Assembly: GCA_037501455.1 (NCBI GenBank)
Contig: CM074858.1
Location: forward strand, 17,286,501-17,350,500
DNA from: Lantana camara
Lineage: Eukaryota > Streptophyta > Magnoliopsida > Lamiales > Verbenaceae
Reading direction: 5' to 3'
Length of the DNA: 64,000 bases
Shown: positions 1-11,427 of the stretch, piece by piece
Layout of the letters: each line of letters starts with the position of its first letter
Position numbering within the stretch: the first letter of the stretch is position 1
Position numbers and translations under genes: made by a program
The notes under the pieces: generated by a model
What the model was told of the DNA's origin: nothing
What the model saw: the letters and a program-made list of their open reading frames with translations, nothing else
Database searches by the model: none

Positions 1-990
1 CAATCGAACCTAATTCCGTTTTTTCGGTTTTATTGTTGCTTTATTATTCAAACTAATTCCTCCAAATTTTAGTTTCATATGTTAGATTTAATTTTCCAGA
101 ATTGTTAGGATGTTTATGAGTTTGATTTTTAGACTTTATATATATTTGATGAACATGAGTTATTTTAATGCAATTTCTTTTAGTTTTATGAGTTTTTCTT
201 CAATTATGAGTAGCTAATTCCCTAGGGCTAGGGGAGTGATGATGAATGCATGATAGATGTTTGATATAATGCTTAATGACTTGTGTAATTCTTAGTTTTG
301 AAAGCGGACTTAACTTGAATTGCAACGGTCTGGCCAACCTTAGCATGTTTCAGAATTGCCTATAGATTGAAAGATTGATGGTGATTTGGATTTTTTTCAT
401 AACTTGTAAGTTGTAGAATACAAAGAGATTTGGTTCTAGCTTATACAACAGTAATCTTATTCCATGCCGAGCCGCTAGAATATTGAATTGCACTAGTCTT
501 GTTCCTATGGTTTAATTAACTATTGGTGATTGCGAGAGCAACATTGAACACTAATTAAGCACTTGGTTACACCTTGAGAGAGGGTAATACAAATATAAGT
601 GACTAGGTTGTAGAATTACACTTGTCAGACGAGTATCGTATCAGCTCTTGACTGTATGATTCATTACTTTCCCCTGCCTGTTTAGTTTACCGAAGTTAAT
701 TTGTGTGTTTTAAGCTATTGCTTGCGTTTAATTCTAGTTAATTGTTAATTTCTGTTTTAGTAGATCATTAGGTAACAACAACAATTGCTTTTTGTTCGGT
801 CTTTAGATTAGAGAAGGATATAGAGTAGTGATTGATTTTCCTTCCCTATGGGTTCGATCCTATTGTGCTGCGCGTATGTTAGTGTACACTTGCACGATTA
901 GTTTTTAACTGTAGTAAAATCCTACAACATGCTACACGTATATTAAGTGTACACTTGCATGATTGGTTTTAACTTAAGTAAAACACAACA
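1..990 (+). mobile_element. Leader-like fragment of an LTR retrotransposon
   Basis: AT-rich non-coding DNA with no usable ORF. The stretch near 835-990 has phrases familiar from untranslated leaders of plant Gypsy-type (Athila/Tat-like) elements: a 'ccctatgggttcgatcc' phrase followed by two imperfect copies of a motif with 'agtgtacacttgca' and a following 'gattggttttaac'-type tail (about 875-910 and 935-975). No primer site, LTR end or gag was found, so only the general class can be suggested. It stops near 1000 where a different AT-rich segment begins. What else it could be: an ordinary intergenic region with a short tandem duplication. Confidence 0.3.
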
Positions 991-1845
991 ACAATGGTTT
1001 GGTTATTACTTTAAGTGCAGTTTTTATCTTCTTTTCTATATCTTTTAATTTTTCTACTTTAGATCTTTTATCCTTTTCTTTTATTGTCGTCTCAAGTTGT
1101 TTCATACTAACTCTATTTAGTTGAACTTCATTCTTTAATTCTTTTATAGAATCTTGAAGATTTAATATTTCTTCTTTGATTCTATTGACAGATTCTATTA
1201 TAGACTGAAGATTAACACCTATAGTCTCTATACTTTTCCTGCTTTTGTTCTATTTAACAAAGCTTTTATCTTTTCCTTTTTAAGTAAGTTTTTTAACTTT
1301 TTAATTTTATTTTTATTTTTAATACAATATTCATTATCTTCGGAATTTTTAACTTCTTCACTTAATTTATCCATTTTAGCTTGTAATTCTATGATCTTAT
1401 TTATATTTTTTATCCAGTTTTTCCAATAGCAATTCATATAGAAAGGAGGTTTGAGCAATAGTTTCTTTTTATTTCAAAACTCTCTATCTTCTTTTTATAA
1501 TAATCACATGGATTTAACCTGTAAATTATAAGAAAGTATTTTAGCATATCTTTATAAAAATTATATGAAATAGTTAACTCATGTCTATTTAATATTCTCA
1601 TCCTAAGGTGAAGGATATTGTCAATCTGTATCATCATAAGATACATCTGTATAATAACCATCTTTATCTAGATAATTTAATTCAATATCTATATCATTTA
1701 ATCTTTTTTCTTCGTCTAGTATTTGAAACCATATAATAATTCCTATTTCAAATGCTATCAATATAATAGTATTTATAATTATTTTTATCAAGTTATATAT
1801 TTTTTATCCCAAAAGACATCGTCTTCTAGGCTCTGATACCATATA
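960..1845 (-). pseudogene. AT-rich retroelement remnant with coiled-coil ORF pieces
   Basis: On the minus strand a primer-like site (1831-1844) is followed by very AT-rich reading frames: a short acidic frame ending near 1610, a frame at 1661-1434, and a lysine-rich frame at 1458-1228 that continues in another frame to about 960. The last two are predicted by eye as long coiled coils (heptads of I/L/V among K and E). A single frameshift near 1232 separates them. No reverse transcriptase, protease or movement-protein motif is visible. A coiled-coil, AT-rich protein just downstream of a Met-tRNA site resembles both decayed LTR elements and endogenous pararetrovirus (Caulimoviridae) remnants. 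I cannot separate these. Confidence 0.35.
1831..1844 (-). other. Primer-binding-site-like sequence (initiator Met tRNA)
   Basis: The minus strand reads TGGTATCAGAGCC, complementary to the 3' end of plant initiator Met tRNA, the usual first-strand primer of plant Copia, many Gypsy elements and pararetroviruses. No CA-ended LTR edge lies directly beside it on the right, which is why the type of element stays open. Confidence 0.5.
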
Positions 1846-1849
1846 AAAA

Positions 1850-2210
1850 GGGGGTATATTGATGATTTGTCCATTACAATATTTTACAATTTATTTAAAA
1901 AATTATTAAAGAAAAGTGTTAATTAAACTTTTAAATTCTAAATTTATTTTCTTAATTAAAAATTCTTTTACTTAAAAGTCTCAAATTATAAGTGTTATAA
2001 TCAATTTTTATCATTTATTTCCGTAAAAGGGGCAAAACAGTCATTTTATATTAAAAATATTTATTTTTGGCGCGTGTTTAACAAAAAAACGCGTAGGGAT
2101 TTTTTATGTATATTTTTATAAAACTTAGGGTTTTTTATGCTAGTTTTTAATACACAGGGTTTATTTTGCACTTTCGACATATTATAGGGTTCTACAGGCA
2201 ATTAACCCCT
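1850..2210. repeat. MITE-like or LTR-like AT-rich segment
   Basis: The segment ends at about 2203 with 'ggcaattaaccc'. Read from the minus strand it opens GGGTTAATTGCC with text about 'accctataatat', the style of common plant MITEs that begin GGGTTAATTG. The matching opposite terminus was not found; 'ggggtatattgatga' at 1851 is only a weak candidate. It has no ORF. Confidence 0.25.
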
Positions 2211-3230
2211 TTTTTTATCAAAAAAGGGCCGGAATATAAATATTAAAAGAGTAAAAAAAATTTCTTCTTTATTAAAGCAACTGAAAGCACACATGCAACG
2301 GAAGATTCACGTGGAAACGGGGAATACAGTCGAGATCCCTTTGCCTTATACTCTTTGCAGTTTGCAATAAATAAAAAGAACGAAAGGAATTAATTTTGCC
2401 GTTTTTTAAAGTATTACCGTAATAAACTAAAATATAATAAATAAATAAAGTACGAAAGGAATTGAATTTTCCGTTTCTAAAGTATTAGAATAAAAAATTA
2501 GAATTTTAGAAAGATTAATTTAGAAATCGGGTAACATCATCAATCATCATATTTCGAAGGATTGTATTTGTCAAGTAAGAGTTTGGGTTAATTTTTAATT
2601 TCCTAAAGCTAATTTGATTTTTATAATGTAACTAGCGTGCCTCTAGGCGTTTTTTCACTTTTTGCTATGAGTCAGGTCGCCTATTGTTAGTCTAGTTGGA
2701 ATCGCTTTATTAATTTAAATTCTTTGAATAGACGGATGACACACAACCAATTTGAAAATCATAATTATTGTTTTAAAATAAGTTAAGCTTTGAATTTTAA
2801 ACCAATATTTTATTAACTCTTCATAACTATTTATATGTGTATTAAGCATAAGACGAGAAATATGTGTTTTGTTACGCATCATGTACAGAGAAAATAATAT
2901 AAAATATAAGTAAACTACTTTTATAACTTAGGAAATAACAATGATATTGTATTAGAAGAGACGTATACTTTATCCCTATAAACCACATAAATCAACTGTT
3001 AACTTTTTAGGTATAATCAGCTTACTTTTATAAAGAAGGGTTCTTGAAATTAAAATGCGCGCACTTTTAATGACCTGAAGTCTCAGTAGAATTATTTACT
3101 GAGTGCACATAATTAGACAAAATTCCACAATATAAAAGTCTAATCAAGTTGCTGAGTTGTACAACGATCAGCAGGATCCGAGAATATGTATAAAAGTATA
3201 ATAAGGATAAATTATGATACCATTTTTTTT
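2211..3230. other. AT-rich intergenic DNA, nothing recognised
   Basis: About 1 kb of AT-rich sequence with short A/T runs. I see no ORF, repeat ends or RNA gene here. Confidence 0.5.
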
Positions 3231-4210
3231 AAGCAACAGATCCCGGCTAAATTAGTTGTCAATATATTTAAGTTGTCCCAACTTGAGACTCTGATTGATC
3301 ATTCCCTCTAATGCACCGATACTTTTAAAAATATCATTTTGTCGTATTGTATTATGTCGGACACTCGTGTCCAATACTTCTCACGTGGAAAATTCACAAA
3401 GAAATTCGTGTCGTGTCGTGTCGTGTTCGTATCATCGTGTCTGTATCCATGCAACACAGATCATTCCAAACGTGTTTCTCTTCCAACATAATCTAATTCG
3501 CCAAAAAGCATTCGCAAGACCGTTTGTCGCATGCTTGATGTGTCTAAATATGCATTTCCAAGGTTCCGTATTAAAGCCCTACAATCAACCACTATCAACT
3601 TCAAGGAGTGATTCGTTATGCCTTCAACTTTGTGGAAGCGTTTTCCCCATTCCATCAACAACCCCTCACGAAGCCCAAGTAACTTTGTTGTAGTTATCAA
3701 GGTGGCTTCAACTTTCATTTCAAACCCTACAATCCAACCTCCATGCTCATCCCAAATAACCCAATCGGCAGTGGCCATCTTGATGTGTCCATAAAAATTG
3801 TCATCCGTGTTGATCTTGACTCATACAGACTCCAGCTTGGTGTAGAAACGATATTCCTTTCCACAATTCGTTTGGTACAAATATTCATATCCATGGCAAA
3901 CCCTTCCGTGCCATCCAGATTAATTTGTATTGATGTTCTCTTAGGTTGATTCTCACATATGTTGTCGGTTTTCCAAATTGTCCAAATACTTGCTATAAAT
4001 GCATGCTTCCATTCGCAATTCGGGACTATCTAATTTTTCCAATTCTCGTATCAATTATTCTCAAACCAATCGCCATCCCCCATAGTTTGAAAGTTAGTTC
4101 ATTCCATAGGATCTGTAATGTGCCTTCATAATAAAGTTGCTGCTGGATGATATCTAGCATATGTATGATGTCCTACCTATCCGCAGGATACCTAGAACAG
4201 TTGGCACTCT
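3230..4210 (-). pseudogene. LINE 3' fragment: zf-RVT to RNase H tail
   Basis: On the minus strand a frame around 3461-3830 reads KINTDD, then WVIWDEHGGWIVGF, TTKLLGLREGL and later VVDCRALI. This is the plan of the RNase H domain at the C-terminus of plant L1-type LINE polyproteins (TDG; G-x-IRD-x-G-x-WI-x-GF; AEL-x-AL-x-xGL; E-x-D). Upstream on the same strand (about 3990-4010) 'IASIWTIWKT' matches the segment that precedes RNase H. The catalytic Glu of the AEL motif is replaced, and there are stops and frame changes, so it is dead. The minus-strand A run near 3222-3232 may mark the LINE 3' tail. A (GTGTC)n run lies at about 3408-3428. Confidence 0.6.
3408..3430. repeat. Short (GTGTC)n tandem repeat
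   Basis: Four to five tandem copies of GTGTC-type units. Related 'gtgtcagaca/gtccgacac' text recurs near 7930-8110, a sequence style often seen in plant intergenic repeats. Confidence 0.5.
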
Positions 4211-4855
4211 CTCCAAAATGTCTATCAAAGCGAAAACTATTACACATCGAGCTGGTATGTTGTATTTGCTAAAGGAAACATTTCAACTTAATTGAGAGTT
4301 CACTCTTCTACATCAATCACATCTTTAATTAGTACACGTGCACGATGCATTTAAAGAGGAATAGACAGACTTGCAACTAAACTTTTTTAGCGATTCTTCA
4401 GCCCATATGAGAGGGTTGGCCATCTCACTGTTAGCTTAGCAATAGGCGTGCCTTTTTTGTTCGGTACCAGACCATCCGTTAGCTTGGTTTTTAACCGGTT
4501 GAGGTTTCAAGTACCATCCTCCCCAATGATGTCCCCAACCTTTATATCTTCATCTCCTTCATGAAACTTTTTTTGTGATTTTATAGCAATTTCGATTTCC
4601 TTTTAATCTCAAAAACTATTTGTTATATTTACCTAATAGATTATTAACATCTTTTATCTGGTAGGTTCTTAGAAAGATATAGTTGTTTATTCATTAGAAT
4701 TTTGATATGTGACATTAAAGTTTATCAAACTAGTAATATGAAGCAATCAACCCTATTGAAAATTTGAAAATTTATCCTTGAAAACCACCAACACCATCGA
4801 ATTACCTAAAATATATGTTTTGTAACATCTTTTTTTTTTTAAATTATATGATTAT
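4211..4855. other. Intergenic DNA, nothing recognised
   Basis: No convincing ORF or element ends. Probably further decayed LINE or intergenic sequence. Confidence 0.4.
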
Positions 4856-4859
4856 TGAT

Positions 4860-5480
4860 GGTGTCCAAATTCGGCTATGTACGGAATGGAAAACGTGAAC
4901 TCCCAATTACTCAAGATATTTGTATTGTTGGAGAAGACTCTGAGACTCCTATAGCTGTGAAGTTGCAGCAAACGTAAGCTCAAAGATCAAAACAGGGGAA
5001 TATGGGGGTTGAACACCGTTTCGGTACTCCAACGCTCAAATCAAACTACTGGGTTGAATAGGGTCGAAAGAGCCGAGTTGGTAGGAGTATATTTAATGCT
5101 GAATTGTAACGTACCTTAGTAATAAATGAGTGACTATTTATAGTTGGGGAGCTTCCTGCGTGTAAGTACACACAGTTAAAGGTGATGACTAACAGGAATG
5201 GCCAAGCATGGCCCAACATGGCCTTAGTCCTTTTCAGTATGGCTGCCTGTATCTGGCTTACCAGAGTAGTTGTATATAAAAGTACAAGGCATTGATGCAT
5301 TTAATGCACTTGCAGGGAGAGATAGCCGCATTTAATACACTTGTACTTGTGCACTCTGGTTCGATATCACAACTCAATCGAGAGGTTCCTAGGTCGGAGA
5401 CAATGCGCTCAAGATGCTCATGGATGGTTGGAAGGGCTCTCGTGAGCCGAGGATTGTGGAACTAGGTAGAATGAGAAGAG
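4860..5480. mobile_element. LTR-like fragment related to 8798-9990
   Basis: Shares an order of short phrases with the element beginning near 8798: a run like 'tactccaacgctcaaatca', then about 100-130 bases later 'ctatttatagttgggg' (compare 'gatctccgacgctcaagtcag' and 'gtatttatagttgagg' at 8865 and 8965). Such 'ccgacgctcaagtcag' blocks are common in LTR-type repeats of eudicots. No TSD, primer site or coding part is visible. It ends near the AT-rich DNA before the HOS3 promoter. Confidence 0.4.
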
Positions 5481-5953
5481 GAAGCATCCTAAACTATTCG
5501 TAAAATGTTGGTTCGAAAGAGTGTGAAAGATGGGTAGAGACGATGACATGAACAGAAATTATCAGCTAAGCTTATAATGAGGTATTCAATAATAACACGT
5601 GAATCAAAGCAGAATTTTTCCCATTCAAATATACCGTCAATCCTTAAAGATATGAGAACCACAGCCAAACAGTATTGGTGATATCATAATTATTTTTACT
5701 ACTGATTATTAAAAAGAAAGTTAATTAGTAATAAGATAATGAATGAGAAAGTATGTGACCGGATAATAAATCATAAAGAGACAGAAATATAATTTTTAAA
5801 ACTAAAGATTATAATTATATAAATATAGCTAACTGTGTTAAGGAGTTAGATGTAATTTAGTTATCGTAAAAACAACAAAAATAAGAATGCAGGCAAATGT
5901 AGAAGGCCTCAACAAAAATGGCCAATCACGGTCCTCCACGTATGCTTTCCCCC

Positions 5954-5979
5954 CTCTCTCTCTCTCTCTCCATATTTAT
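5954..5979 (+). promoter_or_regulatory. CT-repeat (Y patch) and TATA-like core promoter of the HOS3-like gene
   Basis: A run of about nine CT units (5954-5971) directly precedes an ATATTTAT box (5972-5979). Pyrimidine patches beside a TATA-like box are typical of plant core promoters. Transcription would start near 6000-6010, giving a 5' UTR of about 190 bases before the ATG at 6197. The UTR is C-rich and has no ATG in good context. Confidence 0.45.
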
Positions 5980-6196
5980 CATTCGCCATCGCCGCCTCCT
6001 CAGCATCCTCCGCAGCACCACAAATTTCCCCCTTCCATTCAAAACCTATGCACCGTTCGACTAGCTATTCTGATTTCTCACTCAAATCTCACAAAACAAA
6101 CCCAAGAATCCCAACACAGACGACACACAATCTTCGGATCCATTCCATTAACTCAATCCTCCGGTCACCGCCGTCGACCACGGCGTCTCGCCGCAG

Positions 6197-7087
6197 ATGA
6201 CGCCGTCCTTTCACCGCTTGAGGTATTACCTCTCGGAGCACCCCTCCATCGTCGGATTCAGATGGAGCCACTCCCAATCATGGGGCTCCACGTGGTCATT
6301 CCTCTTCACCTCCCTCGCGCTCTACATCTCCGCCGCCGTCCTCCTCCACCTCCTCCTCGCCGTGTCCCGCCGCCGCAGCCGACCCATCCCCTTGGGACCC
6401 CTCCCAGCCGCGCATTCCCTGTGCATGGCCCTCATCTCCGCCACCATTTTCACTGGAACCTTGCTCTCCGCCCTCGCCGAGATCCGCGACACGCGGTGGC
6501 TGTGGCGGCGATCGGGCACCACCCCGTTCCAGTGGCTCCTCTGCTTCCCCCTGGGCACGCGCCCCTCCGGACGCGTTTTTTTCTGGTCCTACGTCTATTA
6601 CCTCTCGCGTTTCCTCCACGCGCTCCGGATATTCATCACCATTCTCCGATACCGCGAGCTCTCCTTCTTCAAACTGTTCAACCACTCGATCCTGATCTTC
6701 ATGTCGTTCCTGTGGCTCGAATTCTCGCAATCCTTCCAGGTTTTGGCGATCCTATCGACGACGCTCGTGTACTCAATCGTGTACGGGTACCGATTCTGGA
6801 CGGCGATTGGATTTCCCGGCGCGTGTTTCCCGTTCGTGGTGAACTGCCAGATGGCTTTGCTGAGCTGCAATCTGGTCTGCCACTTCGGCGTGCTCCTCCT
6901 CCATTTTCTAAAGGGCGGATGCAACGGAATTGGCGCGTGGGGTTTCAATTCGATTCTCAATGGCGCAATTTTGTTTCTGATCTTGAATTTCTACGTGAAA
7001 ATGTATCTCCGGCAAAGAAAGCCCGCCGGCGATGATCTGAGTTCGGTGGCGGAAAAGCTGGACCTGGTCAAAGACAAGAATATTTAA
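6197..7087 (+). CDS. HOS3: ELO-family fatty acid elongase-like protein (HOS3 type)
   Basis: A 296-residue, intronless, GC-richer ORF, the only intact host gene in the window. The N-terminus (YLSEHPSIVGF at 11-21, then a W-rich stretch) and the segment FFWSYVYYLSRFLH (128-141) are the plan of the ELO/SUR4 family; the plant HOS3 branch is the closest match I recognise. By eye there are six or seven membrane segments (about 33-57, 74-95, 131-150, 161-176, 181-197, 210-236, 250-268) and a basic tail (KMYLRQRK), as expected for an ER multi-pass enzyme that condenses malonyl-CoA with long acyl-CoA. The HxxHH box expected just before 164 is not present; only LFNHS (160-164) remains. The ATG at 6197 was chosen because the conserved N-terminus starts there. 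The overlapping longer frame at 5887-7035 is a shadow. Confidence 0.85.
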   Translation: MTPSFHRLRYYLSEHPSIVGFRWSHSQSWGSTWSFLFTSLALYISAAVLLHLLLAVSRRRSRPIPLGPLPAAHSLCMALISATIFTGTLLSALAEIRDTRWLWRRSGTTPFQWLLCFPLGTRPSGRVFFWSYVYYLSRFLHALRIFITILRYRELSFFKLFNHSILIFMSFLWLEFSQSFQVLAILSTTLVYSIVYGYRFWTAIGFPGACFPFVVNCQMALLSCNLVCHFGVLLLHFLKGGCNGIGAWGFNSILNGAILFLILNFYVKMYLRQRKPAGDDLSSVAEKLDLVKDKNI

Positions 7088-7089
7088 GG

Positions 7090-8790
7090 TCTGAGTTTTT
7101 TATTTTTCTTTTTCCTCATTTGATTGTTACTTTCGAGGTTAGTAATAGATTAGCATTAGAACAAGTATATATTAATCACGTTAATATCTCATTAGCCAGT
7201 GTAAATTAAATTTTAATAATCTTTTTGCCTTTTGGTCCAAAAGCGAATAGTTTCTTTTTTCCATTTATGCCGATTAAATTTTTGGACAAAGTTACAAACA
7301 AAACAAGTATACCAAGTTGCTATGATCAAGATTATGAAAAATTGCACGAGTGCCCCAAAAGAGATGGAAATTACCAAATAGCACCAAAATTGATGTGTTT
7401 TTATCTTTTCGTGAGTGCTTCCTGTATTTATGGTCAGCATGGACTCTGGGCGCGCATTTCCGAGAAAGCAGTACGTCCCTTTCCGAGGATTCCTGCTGTT
7501 GTAGTAGTGTTGTTCTAAATTTTGACTCCATTTCTGCAGTGTAATTCTATGTCCTTTCTGCTAATGTTTATGTTGCTTCGAGAAAAATGACATAATAGTT
7601 TATGTTAAGATTTTGAATGATCATAAACCATAATATATCCATAATAATCATGATAAAGTCATAAAACTTCGAATTTCGCGACACAAATACAACTCGATAT
7701 AGATATAATGACATGGATTTTTTTTAAATTTTAGGACACGATGCGGTTATATTCTATATAAATAAATATATTTTATAAGTATAATTTATGTAATATAAAA
7801 TATTTATAAAAGTATGTAATATTAAAAATTCAGATAAGTTTTTTTATTTCAATTTCTTCCCCAAAAATTTCTAAAAATATTAAAAAAGGCATAAGAAAAC
7901 TTCATATGATTAAAAATTTTGCCCCGTCGTGTTCTATCCGTGTCAGACATTTCATCCCATTATGTCCGACACCGTATCTTAATATATATATATTTTTTAT
8001 TTTGTTTTATTTTAGATATTTTTTAACCATGTTGGGCATATGTTAGAATCGTGTCCAAAGCATGTCCATATTCTTATTGGATACTCCACTGACCATTTTT
8101 GAGTCATGTCCGTGCTTTAGTAAGCTTGATTAATCTATATAACATATAACATTTATCATGGTTACCACGTATCATTTTGAAGACTCCCAAGAATCACTAA
8201 ATCCAAAGAGTAACACTCAACAAATAAAAGCATCACAATCCACAAACCAAACAAAATAAAAAATCTCAATTACTTAAATTAATCACGTGCTCGCAGCAAA
8301 GAGGATCCTTCTTGATTTGACTCGAAATGATGTTAATTACTTTATTATTATTTTTTAATTTATAGATAAATTCTAAATTTTCTTTTATTTCTTATTTAAT
8401 TCTTTTTTATTTTTTGTTTTCAAATATAATAGTAACACATGTATAATGAGGTATAATTGAAAATCTATAATTTAGATATTCTAGATTAATTTTGAATTAT
8501 AAGGACTTTATGTAATGAATCAGGTTGTATTTCTATTTTATGAAATGTCAATTTCTTTCGCTGTTGAATGCTGATATTATTAATTAGTGTGTGATTGAAT
8601 TTGTACACATTGTCATAAGTGCGTGTAATGTTGGAAGATGAGATGATTGCACGTCATTTTCTTCTAATTATTTGAAAAAAATTAGTTTTTAGTCCTGATG
8701 GGTCTGAATATGGGGTACAAAGTCCAATCACTTTAGAATTTGTTTAGGTGAGGAAAATCAGTTGATGTTCGCCGGGAAAGATGGGGGTTC
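7090..8790. other. 3' flank of HOS3 and AT-rich intergenic DNA
   Basis: Opens with a T-rich probable 3' UTR. The part near 7195-7545 has 'gaaaaattgcacgagtgcccc'-type text that resembles plant MITE ends, but no pair of inverted repeats was found. About 7920-8120 has repeated 'gtgtc/gacac' phrases like those near 3340-3430. No gene is supported. Confidence 0.35.
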
Positions 8791-9867
8791 TACCTGTTAG
8801 GACAAACACAAAGACAAAGTCAGAAGGCCAAGCTGAGGGAACTGGGGGTGATTCCCAGTTTGGATCTCCGACGCTCAAGTCAGAATAAAGATCTGAAAGA
8901 GATAATACGCTAAGTATGGAGTTGCAGTAATGGAGGTTGCTTACAGTGAAGAAGATGAACTCGTGTATTTATAGTTGAGGGTCAGGGTCCCTTTGGTCAT
9001 TTGCACCATGTGGTCCTGACCGAATGTTGCCCTAACACGTGGCGTTGCGAGAGAGAAACCTAGGAGGAATTTTCTGCAAAAGCTGGTGGAATTTAGTGTT
9101 GACAATAGTGGCGGGTGCGTGGGCATGTACGGAGTGTCAGAGAGCCATTTTAGGGGTTGGTAACGAGGGCTTAAGAGCACGCTCGTGTCAACCAATAGTC
9201 TTGGAGACCAAGGAATCCGCTAGGGGATGAAGGCCAAGGCTCATAAAGTGAGGAGTGGAAGCTTCCCTGATGGAGAGTGGCGCTCGAAGAGAGCTTCCTT
9301 GACAGATGGGGGCTTAGCCCAGTAATTACGAAGTGCGCTCGTTAGGGAGCGGCATTGTTTGATTATGCAGGCATGTAGCAGAGACGGCACGTGTCTTTGA
9401 GGAGCCTTTACGCTCGTGGGGGTTTGGGCGCTCGTGTATAATTACTTTAGCTCAAGAGGACAGGTGTCGTTATCTCGAATCGCCACGTGTCCAGACGTGG
9501 GACGAGCGTATTTTGATCCTATCATTTTGCCCCCCCAATTCTGTAGTTCTTAGTGATAAGGGCTGTAGAATTCTTCCAATGTAATCCATCAAGCGTTGCG
9601 CTCGTATGAGGCATGGCTTGTTGGACAATCACCCTTCTGATTGCGCCATAAATGCGGTCTCTTCATCTGACTGCTTGTAACGTCCATGCATTAAATGCAG
9701 TCCTTTCTTCTGACCGCTTGGAGCGTATAAGCATTAAATGCTGATGCGCGTGGGGCGCGTGAAACTTGGGAAGTACGCGACGGTTCAATAAAGGGAACGG
9801 TTTCCTAGGCGGGAAATGATTGTAATTTTGAATTTTTTGGCCAGAAACGTACCAACTTCCATCCCTA

Positions 9868-9875
9868 TAAATAAG
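9868..9875 (+). promoter_or_regulatory. TATA box of the retroelement
   Basis: TATAAATA about 285 bases upstream of the first coding ATG (10155), in a segment shaped like the U3/R part of an LTR. Confidence 0.5.
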
Positions 9876-10154
9876 GGATTCTGTATCCATTCCACCTTTT
9901 ATGCAAATATATCTCCAGAGCACATATTTGCGAAAAACTCTTTGCAAACAAGTTTCAGAGCATTCATAACTTTTCTTCAAGCTTTTCCAAAAAACTCAAG
10001 GTAATCTCCGGTAAAATCTTCTAACTTTGCTAACCTTAGAATCAGATTTAGGATTTAGTAATTCCTCAAGCTTTATCTCCCCAGAAATCCCAAATTTCTT
10101 CGAAAATCCCTCGCCTCCAAAATCCTCATATCCCTTCCAAATTCCATCACAACC

Positions 10155-11274
10155 ATGACCAGAGATCATGTAGAAGAATTCGCCCGTGAAGTTGAAGACA
10201 TGGCTACCCAGAGTTCATCTCCTCCGGGTTTCCCTAGGGACGAGGAGTTGGATGCGGCTGTTATGGCCATAGATGAAAGGAACCCAGATGGGGTTGACTA
10301 TTGAGCATCTCTTTGAAGAAGCATTTGGTGATGGAAGCGGAGAGGCAGGGGGTGACTCTCCCGATAACAGAGAGCGCAACTCACCCTCATCGCCACACCG
10401 TGACCGTGGCCGTCGTAGCCCCGGCTCCGGAATCTGAGGGAGGAGCAGGGCCCTTAGAAAGAACCCAGGCCAAGGGCAAAGGGAAGAAGCCCCAAAAGCC
10501 CAAAAAAGCTAAGAAGGCCAAAGGCCAAACGAGGGTGAGAGCTCGGGTATGCAGGCGATCGAGCGCACCCCTGACGAGACTCCCAGCACAATTACTTTGG
10601 GAGAAGTGAAGACCATGCTAGCACCAATATACTGGGACGAGCGCTTCACATGGCAGATCCCTGCTGATCACGAGCGTGCCAACCGTTCGCCACCCGGTGA
10701 GATGGCGGTTTATAAGGATGCAGTCAGTTCTGGGGGCTTGAGGTTCCCAATTCCAGTCCCAGTGGCCAACATTTTGAATAGTTTGAACCTCTGCCCTTCG
10801 CAAATCGTGCCCAACGGCCTCGCTTTGATAACCAGCTTTGTAATCCTTATGAAATGAGCCCGATATGAGCCCTGGATGCGGAATTTCAACGCCCTTCTCT
10901 AAGTAGTTAGCTCACCGCGCTCGTCACCTGAGGCGGGTTATTTCTACTACGTTCAAGCGAAGGCCCACTTGAAATTGATTAATTCCCCCTCAACCACTTA
11001 TGGCCCAGATTGGAAGAAGAAGTATATTTTTGTAAAAGCCCCAGAGGATGATGACTTCGGGGTGGCCCGAGAATGGATATCCCATGGGAAAGGCTCCCTT
11101 GTAAAGAGCCGCTTAGAACCTTCCTTCCCCAAGGACTGGGCCAAGGACTTGGCTGGAGCGTTGAGGGACGAGGGCCAACTAATTCGAGCCAAGGACTGGA
11201 TAGACGATGCGGAACTCATGTTCCTCTGCGGGCTTACTGATGACCCTCATTATCTCAACAACCCTCCCGCTTGA
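10155..11274 (+). pseudogene. gag-like / putative gypsy-type transposon protein (N-terminal part)
   Basis: Starts MTRDHVEEFAREVEDMATQ at 10155 and shifts frame near 10300. It continues as an acidic, serine-rich linker with a stop near 10430. From 10549 it reads the conserved plant domain: TWQIPADHERANRSPP, then GLRFPIPVPVANILN and LCPSQIVPNGLALITSFVIL (the 'FPLHPF...L-x-PNSW...F' plan of PF04195-type proteins), then MRNFNALL, YFYYVQAK and WKKKYIFVK. The 10549 and 10969 blocks are in one frame, separated by TGA at 10855 and a later TAA. These proteins belong to plant Gypsy-like elements and are not host genes. At least two stops and one frameshift make it dead. Confidence 0.65.
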
Positions 11275-11427
11275 GATTTGGAGAGAGACGGTTAGACTTT
11301 TAGGGCACTAACTTTTAGATAGGGATACTAACTGTACCTTTGCATTTGTAACTTGTATTTTACAAAATTTGCTTAAGGGTTTCTGACCCTCGTTTTCGCC
11401 TTCTTTGCAGGAGCGAAAATTTTAAGA

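Noticed and set aside
5887..7035. 382-codon ORF overlapping the HOS3 gene
   Set aside because: Different frame from the conserved protein, rich in H/P/R as expected from a shadow of a GC-rich gene.
7213..7544. Cluster of short ORFs downstream of HOS3
   Set aside because: Open on both strands, no domain, MITE-like text; not supported as genes.
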